Under the pieces are notes generated by a model, which searched no databases, was not told the DNA's origin, and saw nothing but the letters and a program-made list of their open reading frames with translations. From Streptomyces albogriseolus (GTDB lineage: Bacteria; Actinomycetota; Actinomycetes; Streptomycetales; Streptomycetaceae): a stretch of 64,000 bases of DNA. Position numbers and translations under genes: made by a program. Below are positions 34,606 through 44,253 of the stretch, in pieces (the first letter of the stretch is position 1; each line of letters begins with the position of its first letter). The DNA is taken from positions 62,001 through 126,000 of the forward strand of contig BMVA01000006.1 in NCBI GenBank assembly GCA_014650475.1. Direction: 5' to 3'.

Positions 34606-35466
34606 TCACTTGACGGCGCCTGCCGTCAGGCCGGCGACGAGGTAGCGCTGGAGGAGCAGGAACCCGGCCACCACGGGGACGCTCACCACGAGGGAGGCGG
34701 CCATGATCTGGTTCCAGTACACGTCGTTGAGGGTGGAGTAGCCCTGGAGGCCGACCGCCAGGGTGCGGGTGGTGTCGTTGGTCATCACCGAGGCGAAGAG
34801 GACCTCGCCCCAGGCGGTCATGAAGGCGTAGACGGCGACGGCGACGATGCCGGGGACCGCGGCCGGGACGACGACGCGGAACAGCGCGCCGAGCGGGCCG
34901 CAGCCGTCCACGAGCGCGGCTTCGTCCAGGTCCCGGGGGACGGAGTCGAAGTAGCCGATCAGCATCCAGATGGAGAACGGCAGCGAGAAGGTCAGGTACG
35001 TCAGGATGAGGCCGCCGCGGGAGCCGAACAGGGCGATGCCGGTGGCGTTGCCGATGTTGACGTAGATGAGGAACAGCGGGAGCAGGAACAGGATGCCGGG
35101 GAACATCTGCGTCGACAGCACGGTCACCGTGAAGACGCGCTTGCCGCGGAACGAGTATCGGCTGACGGCGTACGCGGAGAAGACGGCGATGACGACCGAG
35201 CAGACGGTGGCCGCGCCCGCCACGATCAGCGAGTTCACGAAGTAGCGGCCGAGCGGCACGGTGGACCAGATGTCGATGTACGGGCGGATCGTCAGCTCGG
35301 TCGGCAGCCAGCGGAACGCGCCGGTGACGTCGGCAAGCGGCTTCAGCGAGCTTGACAGCATGACGTACACCGGGATCAGGACGAAGCCGGTGAGAAGGGT
35401 GAGGAAGATCCGCCGTGACCACAGGAACGTGCGGGGCGGGGCCATCGGGGACCGGGGCGTGCTCAC
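34606..35466 (-). CDS. Carbohydrate ABC transporter permease (MalG/CUT1 type)
   Basis: The 286-residue inner-membrane permease has six predicted helices, the first at ~18-38. The binding-protein-dependent transport motif is [21 protein letters not shown], whose EAA loop contacts the ATPase. The GTG start overlaps the stop of the partner permease by four bases, so the pair is co-translated. No ATPase gene is present here. Such CUT1 systems usually share the MsiK ATPase encoded elsewhere. The likely cargo is beta-glucosides or laminari-oligosaccharides, judged from the adjacent glucosidase and glucanase genes. Confidence 0.9.
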   Translation of the reverse strand: MSTPRSPMAPPRTFLWSRRIFLTLLTGFVLIPVYVMLSSSLKPLADVTGAFRWLPTELTIRPYIDIWSTVPLGRYFVNSLIVAGAATVCSVVIAVFSAYAVSRYSFRGKRVFTVTVLSTQMFPGILFLLPLFLIYVNIGNATGIALFGSRGGLILTYLTFSLPFSIWMLIGYFDSVPRDLDEAALVDGCGPLGALFRVVVPAAVPGIVAVAVYAFMTAWGEVLFASVMTNDTTRTLAVGLQGYSTLNDVYWNQIMAASLVVSVPVVAGFLLLQRYLVAGLTAGAVK

Positions 35467-36452
35467 TGGGCGGTCCTCCGTCCGCGTGAGGTGAGGGCGA
35501 GGTAGACGCCCGTGACGACGAGCAGGAACAGCAGGAGCAGCACGGACATCGCGGACCCGGTGCCGAAGTTCCAGGTGACGAAGGAGGCCTGGTAGATGTG
35601 CACGGATATGAGGTCGGCGGCCTCGGGCGCGCTCTTGCCGAAGAGGACGTACGGGGTGTTGAAGTCGTTGAACGTCCACAGGAACAGGACGAGGACCAGC
35701 ACCTGGTTGACCGGGCGGAGCGACGGCAGGGTGATGCGGCGGAGCTGCTGGACCATGCCGGCGCCGTCGAGGGCGGCGGCCTCGTACAGCTCACGGGGGA
35801 TGTTCTGCAGGCCGGCCATCACGATGAGGAAGGCGAACGGCCAGCCCTTCCACACCGACACGGTGAGCAGGGCGACGAAGCTGTTGTCGCCGATCAGCCA
35901 GAAGGAGGGCTTGTCGGTGAGGCCGAGCTGGTCGTGCAGGACGTGGTTCACCAGGCCGTTGTCGTGCTGGAACATGAACACCCAGGTGATGACGGCCGCG
36001 TAGACGGGCAGCGCGTACGGCACCAGGAACAGGGCGCGCAGCAGGCCGCGGCCGCGGAAGGTGTCCTGCATGAACACGGCGGCGGCGGTGCCGATCAGCC
36101 AGCACAGGCCGACGGACAGCACGGTGAAGGCGACCGTGACGAGGAACGAGTGGAGCAGGGCCTTGCCGACGGGGGCGTCGAAGTCCACCGAGACGGAGTA
36201 GTTGTCGAGGCCGGCCCAGGGGGCGGTGCTCCAGTCACGGATGTAGAACTGGGTGAGCTCCTTGAAGCTCATGACGATGCCGATGACCATCGGCACCAGG
36301 TGGACGAGGAGTTCGAGGAGCAGCGCGGGCAGGAGCAGCAGGTAGGGCAGTCCGACGCGGCGGAGCCGCCCGGTGCGGCGGCGGGGGCCGCGCGCCGTAC
36401 CGGGGGAGCTCTTCCGCACGGTGGCCTCCGCTGCGGGGGCGGTGGCGGTCAT
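35463..36452 (-). CDS. Carbohydrate ABC transporter permease (MalF/CUT1 type)
   Basis: The 329-residue permease has a basic N-terminus (residues 1-33, [12 protein letters not shown]) and six transmembrane helices beginning near 36. The EAA loop reads [22 protein letters not shown]. It forms the heterodimeric channel with the downstream permease. The start ATG lies 13 bp after the binding-protein stop codon, within one operon: binding protein, this permease, second permease, GH1. Confidence 0.9.
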   Translation of the reverse strand: MTATAPAAEATVRKSSPGTARGPRRRTGRLRRVGLPYLLLLPALLLELLVHLVPMVIGIVMSFKELTQFYIRDWSTAPWAGLDNYSVSVDFDAPVGKALLHSFLVTVAFTVLSVGLCWLIGTAAAVFMQDTFRGRGLLRALFLVPYALPVYAAVITWVFMFQHDNGLVNHVLHDQLGLTDKPSFWLIGDNSFVALLTVSVWKGWPFAFLIVMAGLQNIPRELYEAAALDGAGMVQQLRRITLPSLRPVNQVLVLVLFLWTFNDFNTPYVLFGKSAPEAADLISVHIYQASFVTWNFGTGSAMSVLLLLFLLVVTGVYLALTSRGRRTAQ

Positions 36453-36465
36453 GGCGGTGTGGGAC

Positions 36466-37782
36466 TCACTTCGTGGGCATCTGCTGCTGCGCCTTGGTGA
36501 GCGCGGCCTTCACCGAGTCGGTGGTGACCGGGCGTCCGGCGGCGGCGTCGGCGAACAGTTCCTTGACGGCGGTTCCGACGGCGGTCTCGAACTGGGACTC
36601 GTCGGGCACCTGCGGCAGGGCGACGGCGCTCTTGGCGAGGGTGTCCTTCAGCACGGCGTTGGCGGGGGTGTTGAAGGCGGGGTCGGCCTGGGCTGCCTTG
36701 ACCGGCGGGATGGAGCTGTAAGCGGTGTTGAGGATCTTCTGCTCGGCGTCGCTGGTCATGAACTTCACGAACTCGGTGGCGCCGTCGAGGTTGTCGGTGT
36801 TCTTGAAGACGGCGAGGTTGATGCCGGCGACCATCGAGTTGACCTGCGTGCCGGCGCCGGGGGTTCCGGACTGCACGGGCACGGGGGCGATGCCGTAGGC
36901 GTCCTCGCTCATGCCCTGGGACGTGAGGTTGGCGGAGGCGGACTGCCACAGCAGCATGCCGGTCTTGCCCTTGGCGAAGTCGCTGACGGACTGGTTCTGG
37001 GCGTACTCGGCGTTGCCCGGGGCGATGATCTTGTCCTTGGCCATGAGGTCGACGTACTGCTTGACCGCGGCGACGGCGCCGTCGTTCGTGAAGTCTGGCT
37101 TGCCGTCGGGGGTGAAGAAGTCGGCGCCGTGCTGCTTGGCGAAGACGTAGGCGTGGTGGACGTTCTCGGAGGGGTTGGAGCCCTCCATCGCTGTCCCCCA
37201 CTTGCCGTCCTTGGACAGCTTCTTGCCGGCGGCGACGAACTCGTCCCAGGTGGCGGGCGGGGCGTCGATGCCGGCGTCGGCGAACATCTGCTTGTTGTAG
37301 TAGAGGGCGTACGCCATGGAGTAGAGCGGGACGGCGGCCGGGGGCTGTCCCTCGGCGCCGGTGGAGCCGAGCGCGGAGTCGACGAAGCGGTCCTTGCCGC
37401 CGATCTTCTCGAACTGCTGGTCGTCCCACGGCAGGAGGCCGCCGGTCGCCTGGAGGGAGGCGGACCAGGTGTTGCCGATGTTCAGCACGTCCGGGCCCTG
37501 GCCGGAGGTGGTGGCGGTGAGGATGCGGTTGAGCAGGTCGGACCAGGGCACGACCTCCAGCTTGACCTTGATGCCGGTCTGCTTCTCGAACTTGTCGAGT
37601 TCGGGCTGGAGGACCTTCTTGTCGGCCTCGATGCTGGCGCCCTGGTTGGAGGCCCAGTAGGTGAGTTCCTTCGGCGAGTCGTTGGACCCGCCGCCGGTGC
37701 TCGAACCGCCTCCGCAGGCCGAGGCGGCGAGTGCGAGAGACAGCATGACGGCGCCTGTGGCCGCGGCTCGGATGCTGCGCAT
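36466..37782 (-). CDS. Sugar-binding lipoprotein of ABC transporter
   Basis: The 438-residue extracellular solute-binding protein (family 1) has a lipoprotein signal ending in LAASAC, so the cysteine at ~23 is lipidated, followed by a Gly/Ser linker. The mature part has the usual two-lobed fold, with motifs such as GPDVLNIGNTW and YALYYNKQMFADAGI. ATG 37782 is preferred (AGGAG nearby); the frame extends 14 codons further without signal character. It is first in the operon with two permeases and a GH1 enzyme, and divergent from the GH55 glucanase gene. Cargo is inferred to be beta-glucan fragments. Confidence 0.9.
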   Translation of the reverse strand: MRSIRAAATGAVMLSLALAASACGGGSSTGGGSNDSPKELTYWASNQGASIEADKKVLQPELDKFEKQTGIKVKLEVVPWSDLLNRILTATTSGQGPDVLNIGNTWSASLQATGGLLPWDDQQFEKIGGKDRFVDSALGSTGAEGQPPAAVPLYSMAYALYYNKQMFADAGIDAPPATWDEFVAAGKKLSKDGKWGTAMEGSNPSENVHHAYVFAKQHGADFFTPDGKPDFTNDGAVAAVKQYVDLMAKDKIIAPGNAEYAQNQSVSDFAKGKTGMLLWQSASANLTSQGMSEDAYGIAPVPVQSGTPGAGTQVNSMVAGINLAVFKNTDNLDGATEFVKFMTSDAEQKILNTAYSSIPPVKAAQADPAFNTPANAVLKDTLAKSAVALPQVPDESQFETAVGTAVKELFADAAAGRPVTTDSVKAALTKAQQQMPTK

Positions 37783-37862
37783 GGCTCCTGGTCCCTTTCC
37801 GGGAAGGTCGAATGCCGCGGGCAAGACCCGGGGCAGCGCCTCACGGCTTAATTTAGGACGTG

Positions 37863-37891
37863 AGTTAAACCTCTGGCCGGGACCACGTCAA
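37863..37891 (-). promoter_or_regulatory. Candidate promoter of ABC-GH1 operon
   Basis: On the minus strand TTGACG (37891-37886) and TTAACT (37868-37863) are 17 bp apart, about 80 bp upstream of the binding-protein start. A short AT-rich TTAATTTAGGACGTGAGTTAA stretch around it may be a further regulator site. Confidence 0.4.
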
Positions 37892-37966
37892 GGGTTCTGA
37901 CGGACTCGCTCGACTCCTGCCGCATGTCTTGACTCGTGCGTTGCGGAGATAAACCATTCAGCGCGA

Positions 37967-37978
37967 GAGAGCGCTCTC
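37967..37978. promoter_or_regulatory. LacI-family-type operator upstream of GH55 gene
   Basis: GAGAGCGCTCTC is a perfect palindrome; with flanks it reads AGAGAGCGCTCTCA, 13 of 14 identical to the GH81 operator at 6854-6867. It sits 44 bp before the GH55 start, in the region shared with the divergent ABC-GH1 operon. A TTGACT at 37929-37934 may be the -35 box. Confidence 0.7.
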
Positions 37979-38022
37979 ACCTCCCCAGTCGCCTTTACTT
38001 CCCGAACCAGGAGAGCTGCCCC

Positions 38023-39837
38023 ATGACGTCGACGTCCGACGCCTCTTCCACCCCGCCCTCCGCCGCCCCGACCCCGCTTCCCGCCGTCGGCCGCCGGGCC
38101 GTCCTCGGCGCCGCGGCTGCCGTTCCCGTGCTGGCCGGCCTGTCCGGTACGGCCTCCGCCGCGCCGGCCGCGCACAGAAGGCCCCCGCGTCTGAAGGGCG
38201 GTGGCGACCTCGGCCCCAACGTGATCGTCTTCGACCCCTCCACGCCGGGCATCCAGGCCAGGCTGGACGAGGTGTTCGCCCGGCAGGAGGAGGACCAGTT
38301 CGGCCCCGGCCGCTACCAGTTCTTCTTCAAGCCCGGCGCCTACCACGGGCTCAACGCCCAGCTCGGCTTCTACACCTCCGTCTCCGGCCTGGGCCTGTCC
38401 CCCGACGACACCACCATCCACGGCGACGTGACGGTCGACGCCGGCTGGTTCGACGGCAACGCCACGCAGAACTTCTGGCGTTCGGCGGAGAACCTGGCCC
38501 TCGTCCCGGCCAACGGCACCAACCGCTGGGCGGTCGCCCAGGCCGCGCCGTTCCGCCGGATGCACATACGCGGCGACCTCAACCTCGCCTCGTCCACCTA
38601 CGGCTGGGCCAGCGGCGGCTACATCGCCGACAGCCGGATCGACGGCACGGTCGGCCCCTACTCGCAGCAGCAGTGGTACACCCGGGAGAGCTCGGTCGGC
38701 GGCTGGACCAACGCCGTGTGGAACATGGTGTTCTCCGGCGTCGAGGGCGCCCCCGCGCAGAGCTTCCCGAACCCGCCGTACACCACGCTCGACACGACGC
38801 CGGTCTCCCGCGAGAAGCCCTTCCTGTACCTCGACGGCGAGAAGTACCGCGTCTTCCTGCCCGCACTGCGGCGGAACGCGCGCGGCGTCACCTGGGGCAA
38901 CGGCACGCCGCGCGGCACCTCGCTGCCGCTGGAGCGCTTCTACGTCGCCAAGCCGGGCGACTCGGCGGCCACCCTCAACCGGGCGCTCGAGCAGGGCCTG
39001 CACCTGCTGCTCACGCCCGGCATCTACCACGTCGACCAGCCGGTCCGGGTGAACCGGCCGAACACGGTCGTCCTGGGCCTCGGTTACGCCACCCTCGTCC
39101 CCGACAACGGCGTCACCGCACTGAAGGTCGCCGACGTCGACGGCGTACGGCTGGCCGGCTTCCTGATCGACGCCGGAACGGTCAACTCCCCGGTCCTGCT
39201 GGAGGTCGGGCCGCGCGGCGCCTGCAGGGACCACGCCGCCAACCCCATCACCGTCCAGGACGTCTTCATCCGGATCGGCGGTGCGGGACCCGGCCGGGCC
39301 ACCACCAGCATGGTGGTCAACGCCCGGCACACCGTCATCGACCACACCTGGGTCTGGCGCGCCGACCACGGCGAGGGTGTGGGCTGGGAGACCAACCGCT
39401 GCGACTTCGGTGTCGTCGTCAACGGCCACGACGTCCTCGCCACCGGCCTGTTCGTCGAGCACTTCAACAAGTACGACGTGCAGTGGAACGGCGAACGCGG
39501 CCGCACGATCTTCTTCCAGAACGAGAAGGCCTACGACGCCCCCAACCAGGCCGCGATCCAGAACGGCTCGCTCAAGGGCTACGCCGCCTACAAGGTCGGC
39601 GACCACGTCACCACCCACGAGGGCTGGGGCATGGGCAGCTACTGCTACTACAACGTCGACCCGACGATCGTCCAGCACCACGGTTTCGCCGCCCCGGAGC
39701 GGCCCGGGGTGCGCTTCCACCACCTGATGGTCATCTCGCTGAGCGGGCACGGACAGTACGAGTGCGTCATCAACGACACCGGAGCGCCGACCTCGGGCAC
39801 GAACACCGTGCCGTCGGTGGTGGTGTCCTACCCCTGA
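38023..39837 (+). CDS. Tat-exported GH55 beta-1,3-glucanase
   Basis: The 604-residue protein is a GH55 enzyme, related to the Streptomyces exo-beta-1,3-glucanase Lam55A; such proteins are often mislabelled adenylyl cyclase. A twin-arginine signal (GRRAVLGAAAAVPVLAG, residues 23-39) sends it out folded. The two tandem beta-helix domains start near residues 60 and 300. E501 in FFQNEKAY lies where the family's general acid is expected. AGGAGA lies eight bases before ATG 38023. The LacI-type palindrome upstream and the divergent beta-glucoside transporter support a role in laminarin and fungal-wall glucan use. A hairpin follows the gene. Confidence 0.9.
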   Translation: MTSTSDASSTPPSAAPTPLPAVGRRAVLGAAAAVPVLAGLSGTASAAPAAHRRPPRLKGGGDLGPNVIVFDPSTPGIQARLDEVFARQEEDQFGPGRYQFFFKPGAYHGLNAQLGFYTSVSGLGLSPDDTTIHGDVTVDAGWFDGNATQNFWRSAENLALVPANGTNRWAVAQAAPFRRMHIRGDLNLASSTYGWASGGYIADSRIDGTVGPYSQQQWYTRESSVGGWTNAVWNMVFSGVEGAPAQSFPNPPYTTLDTTPVSREKPFLYLDGEKYRVFLPALRRNARGVTWGNGTPRGTSLPLERFYVAKPGDSAATLNRALEQGLHLLLTPGIYHVDQPVRVNRPNTVVLGLGYATLVPDNGVTALKVADVDGVRLAGFLIDAGTVNSPVLLEVGPRGACRDHAANPITVQDVFIRIGGAGPGRATTSMVVNARHTVIDHTWVWRADHGEGVGWETNRCDFGVVVNGHDVLATGLFVEHFNKYDVQWNGERGRTIFFQNEKAYDAPNQAAIQNGSLKGYAAYKVGDHVTTHEGWGMGSYCYYNVDPTIVQHHGFAAPERPGVRFHHLMVISLSGHGQYECVINDTGAPTSGTNTVPSVVVSYP

Positions 39838-39870
39838 GTCCTGAGCTCTCGTCGACTCCCCGACCTCGTT

Positions 39871-39908
39871 CCCGGTGCGGCGGGCGGCTCCTGGCCCGCC
39901 ACACCGGG
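39871..39908 (+). terminator. Hairpin terminator after GH55 gene
   Basis: CCCGGTGCGGCGGGC (39871-39885) pairs with GCCCGCCACACCGGG (39894-39908) with one mismatch and an 8-nt loop. Confidence 0.7.
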
Positions 39909-39996
39909 AGCGCCTGTCCGTTCTCCGCCCTTGCCACCGCGCCTCGGGGCCTGCTCCCCTGAGGTCGGCACGCCGAGGTGCCTGAGGGGGGACGGG

Positions 39997-41052
39997 GTGG
40001 CGCTGCGTATCCACTTCACACGTGACGATCTGCTGCGGGTGTCTCTGGGCGACGGAGTACATCCCCTGCACGAGACGGTGCTGAGCCTGAGGATCCTGCA
40101 ACGACGCAGGCCGGGAGCCATGTACGGATCCTGGCAACGCTGGGCGCGCATGCGGGTGCCGTACTCCGTCCACCCGTTGCGCGCCCTGGTGCCGCCGCAC
40201 GGCGGGTGCCCCGACTTCCTCACACCGCCGACGCCGGACGCATACGACGTCGACGTCGGAGTGGATGCGCTGCTGCACACCCCGAAGCAGGTGCTGCGCA
40301 GCGAACTTCGGGAGTTCACCGAGTACACCGGCAAGTCGCTCCCGTCCTGGGCCGGTTCACTCGCCGAGGGCCGCCCGCAGGCCCTCGAAGCGGTCGGCGG
40401 CGCCCTGCGCGACTGGCACCGTACGGCCATCGCCCCCCTGCAGCGCCATCTGCGCGACCGCACCGAGGCCGCCCGGTCCTCCGCCGCGCGCATCCTGCTG
40501 AGCGAGGGACTCGACGCACTGCTGTCCCGTCTGCACCCGACGCTCCGCTGGACACCGCCCGTCCTCGAGCTCGCCTGTCCCGACGTCGACGGCGACCTGC
40601 GCCTGCGAGGGCGGGGCTTACGGCTGATCCCGTCCCTGTTCTGCGGCCGCGCCCCCGTCGTCCAACCGACCGCCGACGTACCGCTCCTGATGTTCCCCGT
40701 CTGTCACGACACCATCTGGACTCCCGAACGCGAGCCCGACGCCCGTGACGGTGCGCCTGGCGGAACGGTGGCCGCCCTGCTGGGACCCACCCGCGCCATG
40801 GTGCTGCTCGAGATCGTCGACGGACACGGTCCGACCACCACCGAGCTCGCGCGCCGTACCGGCGTCTCACAGCCCACCGTCTCCCACCACACCACGGTGC
40901 TGCGTGACGCCGGGCTCATCTCCACCCATCGCTCCGGCACCCGCGCGTACCACCTCCCCACTCCGCTGGGCGCGCTGCTCGTAGGCCAGGACCGGGGACA
41001 GGCGCCGGCCGGCACGCCGTCGACCCGTGAACGCCTTGGTACCGCGCGGTGA
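39997..41052 (+). CDS. ArsR-like winged-helix regulator with TTA codon
   Basis: The 351-residue protein has a long N-terminal region (1-~250) of unknown fold, with a helical segment REFTEYTGKSLPSW and a VQPTADVPLLMFPV strand region. The C-terminal ArsR-type winged HTH is at ~262-330 (ALLGPTRAMVLLEIVDG, then TTTELARRTGVSQPTVSHHTTVLRDAGLI). This layout fits actinobacterial ArsR-like regulators with a large sensory N-terminus. Codon 208 (40618-40620) is TTA, so translation should depend on the bldA tRNA and be restricted to late growth. The GTG at 39997 follows GAGGGGGGAC. The target is unknown; it lies just after the GH55 gene. Confidence 0.78.
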   Translation: MALRIHFTRDDLLRVSLGDGVHPLHETVLSLRILQRRRPGAMYGSWQRWARMRVPYSVHPLRALVPPHGGCPDFLTPPTPDAYDVDVGVDALLHTPKQVLRSELREFTEYTGKSLPSWAGSLAEGRPQALEAVGGALRDWHRTAIAPLQRHLRDRTEAARSSAARILLSEGLDALLSRLHPTLRWTPPVLELACPDVDGDLRLRGRGLRLIPSLFCGRAPVVQPTADVPLLMFPVCHDTIWTPEREPDARDGAPGGTVAALLGPTRAMVLLEIVDGHGPTTTELARRTGVSQPTVSHHTTVLRDAGLISTHRSGTRAYHLPTPLGALLVGQDRGQAPAGTPSTRERLGTAR

Positions 41053-41181
41053 CCGGACATTCCTCACGCGGATGACCAGGCACGTTCGAGCACCTTCGAA
41101 GGCTGTGGCCGCGCATGCCGCGACCGCGAACCATGTGGAGCGAACACAGCGATCCACGCAGGACCACGAAGGGGGAACACC

Positions 41182-41652
41182 ATGAAGCAGCGCCTGCTCA
41201 GCGGCCTGGCTGCCACGGTCGCCACGGTCTCACTGGGCGCCGGCCTGGCAATCGCCGGACCGGCGGGCTCCGCACAGGCCGCGGCCTCCGACTGCGAGGG
41301 CGGCCGCAACGGGTTCGTCGACATCTCCGACGACGCGTCCGGAACGGTGGTCCGCTCCGTCGACATGGGAGCGGGCCGCAGCGTCACTCTCCACTACGGC
41401 ACCATCCGGGGCGTGCAGCGGGGATGGGCCAAGATCAGCGGTACGACCGTCAACAACGATCTGGTGTGGATGGACTGGACGACGGACGGCGGATCGACGT
41501 GGCTCCAGTGCGGACCGTTCGCCGTGGACCGGGGCCCGGGGACGTCCAAGACCAGCGCCGCAAAGAGCACGAGCAGCAACAGCAACTACCGCTTCCGGGC
41601 GTGCGGTTACCTGAAGAACGCCGGGCAGACGAAGTGCACCTCCTGGTGGTGA
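41182..41652 (+). CDS. Small secreted protein, unknown
   Basis: The 156-residue exported protein has a Sec signal at residues 1-34 (ending AQA). The mature part is beta-rich, with three or four Cys (DCEGGRNG, LQCGPF, RACGYLK, KCTSWW) likely forming disulfides. A low-complexity Ser/Lys/Thr stretch (~122-135) lies near the end. AAGGGGG lies five to six bases before the ATG. I do not recognise the family. A strong terminator follows, so it is probably a single-gene transcript. Confidence 0.75.
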   Translation: MKQRLLSGLAATVATVSLGAGLAIAGPAGSAQAAASDCEGGRNGFVDISDDASGTVVRSVDMGAGRSVTLHYGTIRGVQRGWAKISGTTVNNDLVWMDWTTDGGSTWLQCGPFAVDRGPGTSKTSAAKSTSSNSNYRFRACGYLKNAGQTKCTSWW

Positions 41653-41689
41653 GGGCAGCGGACTGATCGTCCGCCGTAACCCGCGCTCA

Positions 41690-41727
41690 GGTGGCCCCTC
41701 CCGCGTCTGCATGCGGGAGGGGCCACC
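41690..41727 (+). terminator. Perfect 15-bp hairpin terminator
   Basis: GGTGGCCCCTCCCGC (41690-41704) and GCGGGAGGGGCCACC (41713-41727) pair fully across an 8-nt loop, between the small secreted protein gene and the convergent EF-G paralogue. It may serve both strands. Confidence 0.8.
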
Positions 41728-41778
41728 GTTCGATCGCTGACGTCGGCCGGCGCCTGTCGGCATCAGCCGCCGCTCGCG

Positions 41779-43827
41779 CTACCGGGCGGGCGCCGTCGCC
41801 GGTGCCGGTGCGTAACCGGCCGGCCGGGTGGTGAAGGTGCCGCGGCCCTGGGTGCGGCTGCGCAACCGGGTCGCGTAGCCGAAGAGTTCGGCCAGCGGCA
41901 CGGTCGCGGTGACGACCGCCGCGCCCGCCCGGGTGGCCGACCCGCTCACCCGGCCGCGCCGCGCCGCCAGGTCACCGAGTACGGACCCCACCGCGTCCTG
42001 CGGCACGGTGACCGTGACCTCGGCGACCGGCTCAAGGAGCACCATCGCGCACGCCCGCAGGGCGTCCCGCAGTCCGAGCCGGCCCGCGGTGCGGAACGCG
42101 GTGTCGGAGGAGTCCTTGACGTGCGTCGAACCGTCGGTGAGCGTCACCCGCAGGCCCGTCACCGGGTGCCCTCCGAGGGGTCCCTCGGCGAGCGCGTCCC
42201 GGCAGCCGGCCTCGACGGCACGGACGTACTCCTGCGGCACCCGGCCGCCGACGACCGCCGAGCGGAACTCGAAGCCCCGCTCGGGGTCGTCCAGCGGCTC
42301 CACGTCGAGCACCACGTGCGCGAACTGCCCGGCCCCGCCGTCCTGTTTGACGTGCCGGTACACGAACCCGGACACACCGCGCGCCACGGTCTCCCGGTGG
42401 CTGACGCGGGGCCGGCCGACGGCGACGCCCAGCCCGTGGTCGCGCCGGATCCGCTCCACCGCGACCTCCAGGTGCAGTTCGCCCATGCCGGACAGCACCG
42501 TCTGCCCGGTCTCGGCGTCGCCGCGCACGACCAGCGAGGGGTCCTCCTCCGCGAGCCGGGCCAGCGCGGACGCCAGCCGCCCGGTGTCCGTGCCGCGCAG
42601 CGCCTCGACGGCGACCGAGACGACGGGTTCGGCGGTGCCGGGCGGCTCCAGCGCCAGCGGGGCGTCCGGCGCGCACAGCGTGGCGCCGGCGCGGGCGCCC
42701 TTCAGCCCGACCACGGCGACGATGTCGCCCGCGACCGCACGGTCCAGGCGCGCGTGCCGGTCGGCGGTGACGCGCAGGATGCGTCCGACACGCTCGGCGC
42801 GGCCCGCCGTGGCGTCCCACACGGTGTCCCCCTGTTCGATCGTTCCGGAATAGACGCGCAGGTAGGTGAGGCGCCCGGTGGCGGTCGCGGTCACCTTGAA
42901 CGCGAGGGCGGCGAGCGGCGCCGCCGGGTCGGCGGGCCGCTCCTGCTCGGCGCCGTCGTGCGTGCCGCGCACCGGCGGTACGTCCAGCGGCGACGGCAGG
43001 TAGGCGAGGACGGCGTCCAGCAGCGGCTCGATCCCGCGGTTGCGGTAGGCGGAGCCGCACAGCACGACCACGGCCTCGCCGCGTGCGGTCAGGTCCCGCA
43101 GGGCCGCCGTGAGCGTCCGGGTGCGGAGCGCGCCCGTGTCGCAGAACTCCTCCAGCGCGGCCGGATGCAGTTCCGCCACGGCCTCCTCCAGCAGCCGGCG
43201 CCGCCGCAGCGCCTCCTCCCGCAGGGCGTCCGGCACGGGTGCCGGATCGCGGGCCTCACCCTCGTCGCTCCAGGTCAGGGCGCGCATGCCGAGCAGGTCG
43301 ACGACGCCGGTGAAGGCGTCCTCGGCCCCGACCGGGAGCTGCACGGCCAGCGGCGCCGGGTGCAGCCGCTCCCGGACGGAGGCGACGGCGGCGTCGAGGT
43401 CGGCGCCCGCCCGGTCCATCTTGTTGACGAACGCGATGCGCGGGACGCCGTGCCGGTCGGCCTGCCGCCACACCGACTCGCTCTGCGGCTCCACCCCGGC
43501 GACCGCGTCGAACACGGCGACCGCCCCGTCGAGGACGCGCAGGGAACGCTCGACCTCGTCGGCGAAGTCGACGTGGCCCGGGGTGTCGATCAGGTTGATC
43601 CGGTGGCCGTCCCAGGAGCAGGTCACGGCGGCGGAGAAGATGGTGATGCCCCGGTCGCGCTCCTGCGGGTCGAAGTCGGTGACGGTGGTGCCGTCGTGCA
43701 CCTCGCCGCGCTTGTGGGTGGTGCCGGTGGCGTACAGGATCCGCTCGGTGACGGTGGTCTTGCCGGCGTCGACGTGGGCGAGGATGCCGAGGTTGCGGAC
43801 GACGGCGAGGGTGTCGGTGGTGCGCAT
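41779..43827 (-). CDS. fusA: Elongation factor G paralogue
   Basis: The 682-residue translational GTPase has all the EF-G domains: P-loop AHVDAGKTT (residues 17-25), switch [14 protein letters not shown], domain II, then domains III-V with [10 protein letters not shown] and the domain IV region [10 protein letters not shown]. Canonical EF-G is ~700 residues and normally sits in the str operon with rpsL, rpsG and tuf. None of those is nearby, so this is a second, stand-alone copy. Its domain IV sequence departs from the usual form (GGAGQ instead of GGRGQ). It may act in ribosome recycling, stress or drug tolerance. ATG 43827 is chosen because family similarity begins there. Confidence 0.88.
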   Translation of the reverse strand: MRTTDTLAVVRNLGILAHVDAGKTTVTERILYATGTTHKRGEVHDGTTVTDFDPQERDRGITIFSAAVTCSWDGHRINLIDTPGHVDFADEVERSLRVLDGAVAVFDAVAGVEPQSESVWRQADRHGVPRIAFVNKMDRAGADLDAAVASVRERLHPAPLAVQLPVGAEDAFTGVVDLLGMRALTWSDEGEARDPAPVPDALREEALRRRRLLEEAVAELHPAALEEFCDTGALRTRTLTAALRDLTARGEAVVVLCGSAYRNRGIEPLLDAVLAYLPSPLDVPPVRGTHDGAEQERPADPAAPLAALAFKVTATATGRLTYLRVYSGTIEQGDTVWDATAGRAERVGRILRVTADRHARLDRAVAGDIVAVVGLKGARAGATLCAPDAPLALEPPGTAEPVVSVAVEALRGTDTGRLASALARLAEEDPSLVVRGDAETGQTVLSGMGELHLEVAVERIRRDHGLGVAVGRPRVSHRETVARGVSGFVYRHVKQDGGAGQFAHVVLDVEPLDDPERGFEFRSAVVGGRVPQEYVRAVEAGCRDALAEGPLGGHPVTGLRVTLTDGSTHVKDSSDTAFRTAGRLGLRDALRACAMVLLEPVAEVTVTVPQDAVGSVLGDLAARRGRVSGSATRAGAAVVTATVPLAELFGYATRLRSRTQGRGTFTTRPAGYAPAPATAPAR

Positions 43828-44253
43828 GGCCCGTGGCCTTTCGGATGGAACCGGAAAAGGGCAGCGCGATTCCCCCCGGCGCACGGCGCCGAGTACTCCC
43901 CGCGGGGGGGCGGACGTGCGTCAGGGCATCCGGTGCCGGCCGCGCAGCGGGCACCGGGCGGCCGGAGACACCAGGATCACCACGGACCGGCGGGACCGGG
44001 AACGGGGAGCGACGGCGACAGCGGTGTGGTCACGCACGGCCGGACTCCCTCCCAGGTCGGTTCTGAACGCGCGCACCGCCGACGGGGGGCGGGGCGCGCC
44101 TGTCCGGCGAGTGTAGGGAGCCGGGCGGCCGCGGGGCCACGCATTTACCGCAGCAGGTCACAGGGAAGTTGTCTCATATCTTGGAACACCATTCCTGATG
44201 CGTGAGACCTTCTGAGAATGTGGAGCGATCGTCCCCCGTGGAAAGACCGTGAC
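43828..44253. other. Divergent intergenic region, EF-G / transporter
   Basis: This 426-bp region is very GC-rich to ~44140, then more AT-rich. No gene is visible. A near-palindrome lies at 44172-44207 (separate entry) and probably belongs to the transporter promoter. Confidence 0.4.
44172..44207. promoter_or_regulatory. Nested inverted repeat upstream of transporter
   Basis: TCTCA (44172-44176) and TGAGA (44203-44207) enclose GGAA-CACCA-TTCC, giving two nested inverted repeats about 47 bp before the transporter ATG. It may be an operator. The regulator is unknown. Confidence 0.4.

Noticed and set aside
33221..35794. Apparent 857-residue fusion ending in GH1
   Set aside because: The upstream half is an out-of-frame reading of the permease gene. 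A good GTG start and ribosome binding site place the GH1 start at 34579.
37888..40278. Antisense frame of 796 codons opposite GH55
   Set aside because: It is a shadow frame. GH55 on the plus strand has a Tat signal, ribosome binding site and catalytic residue.
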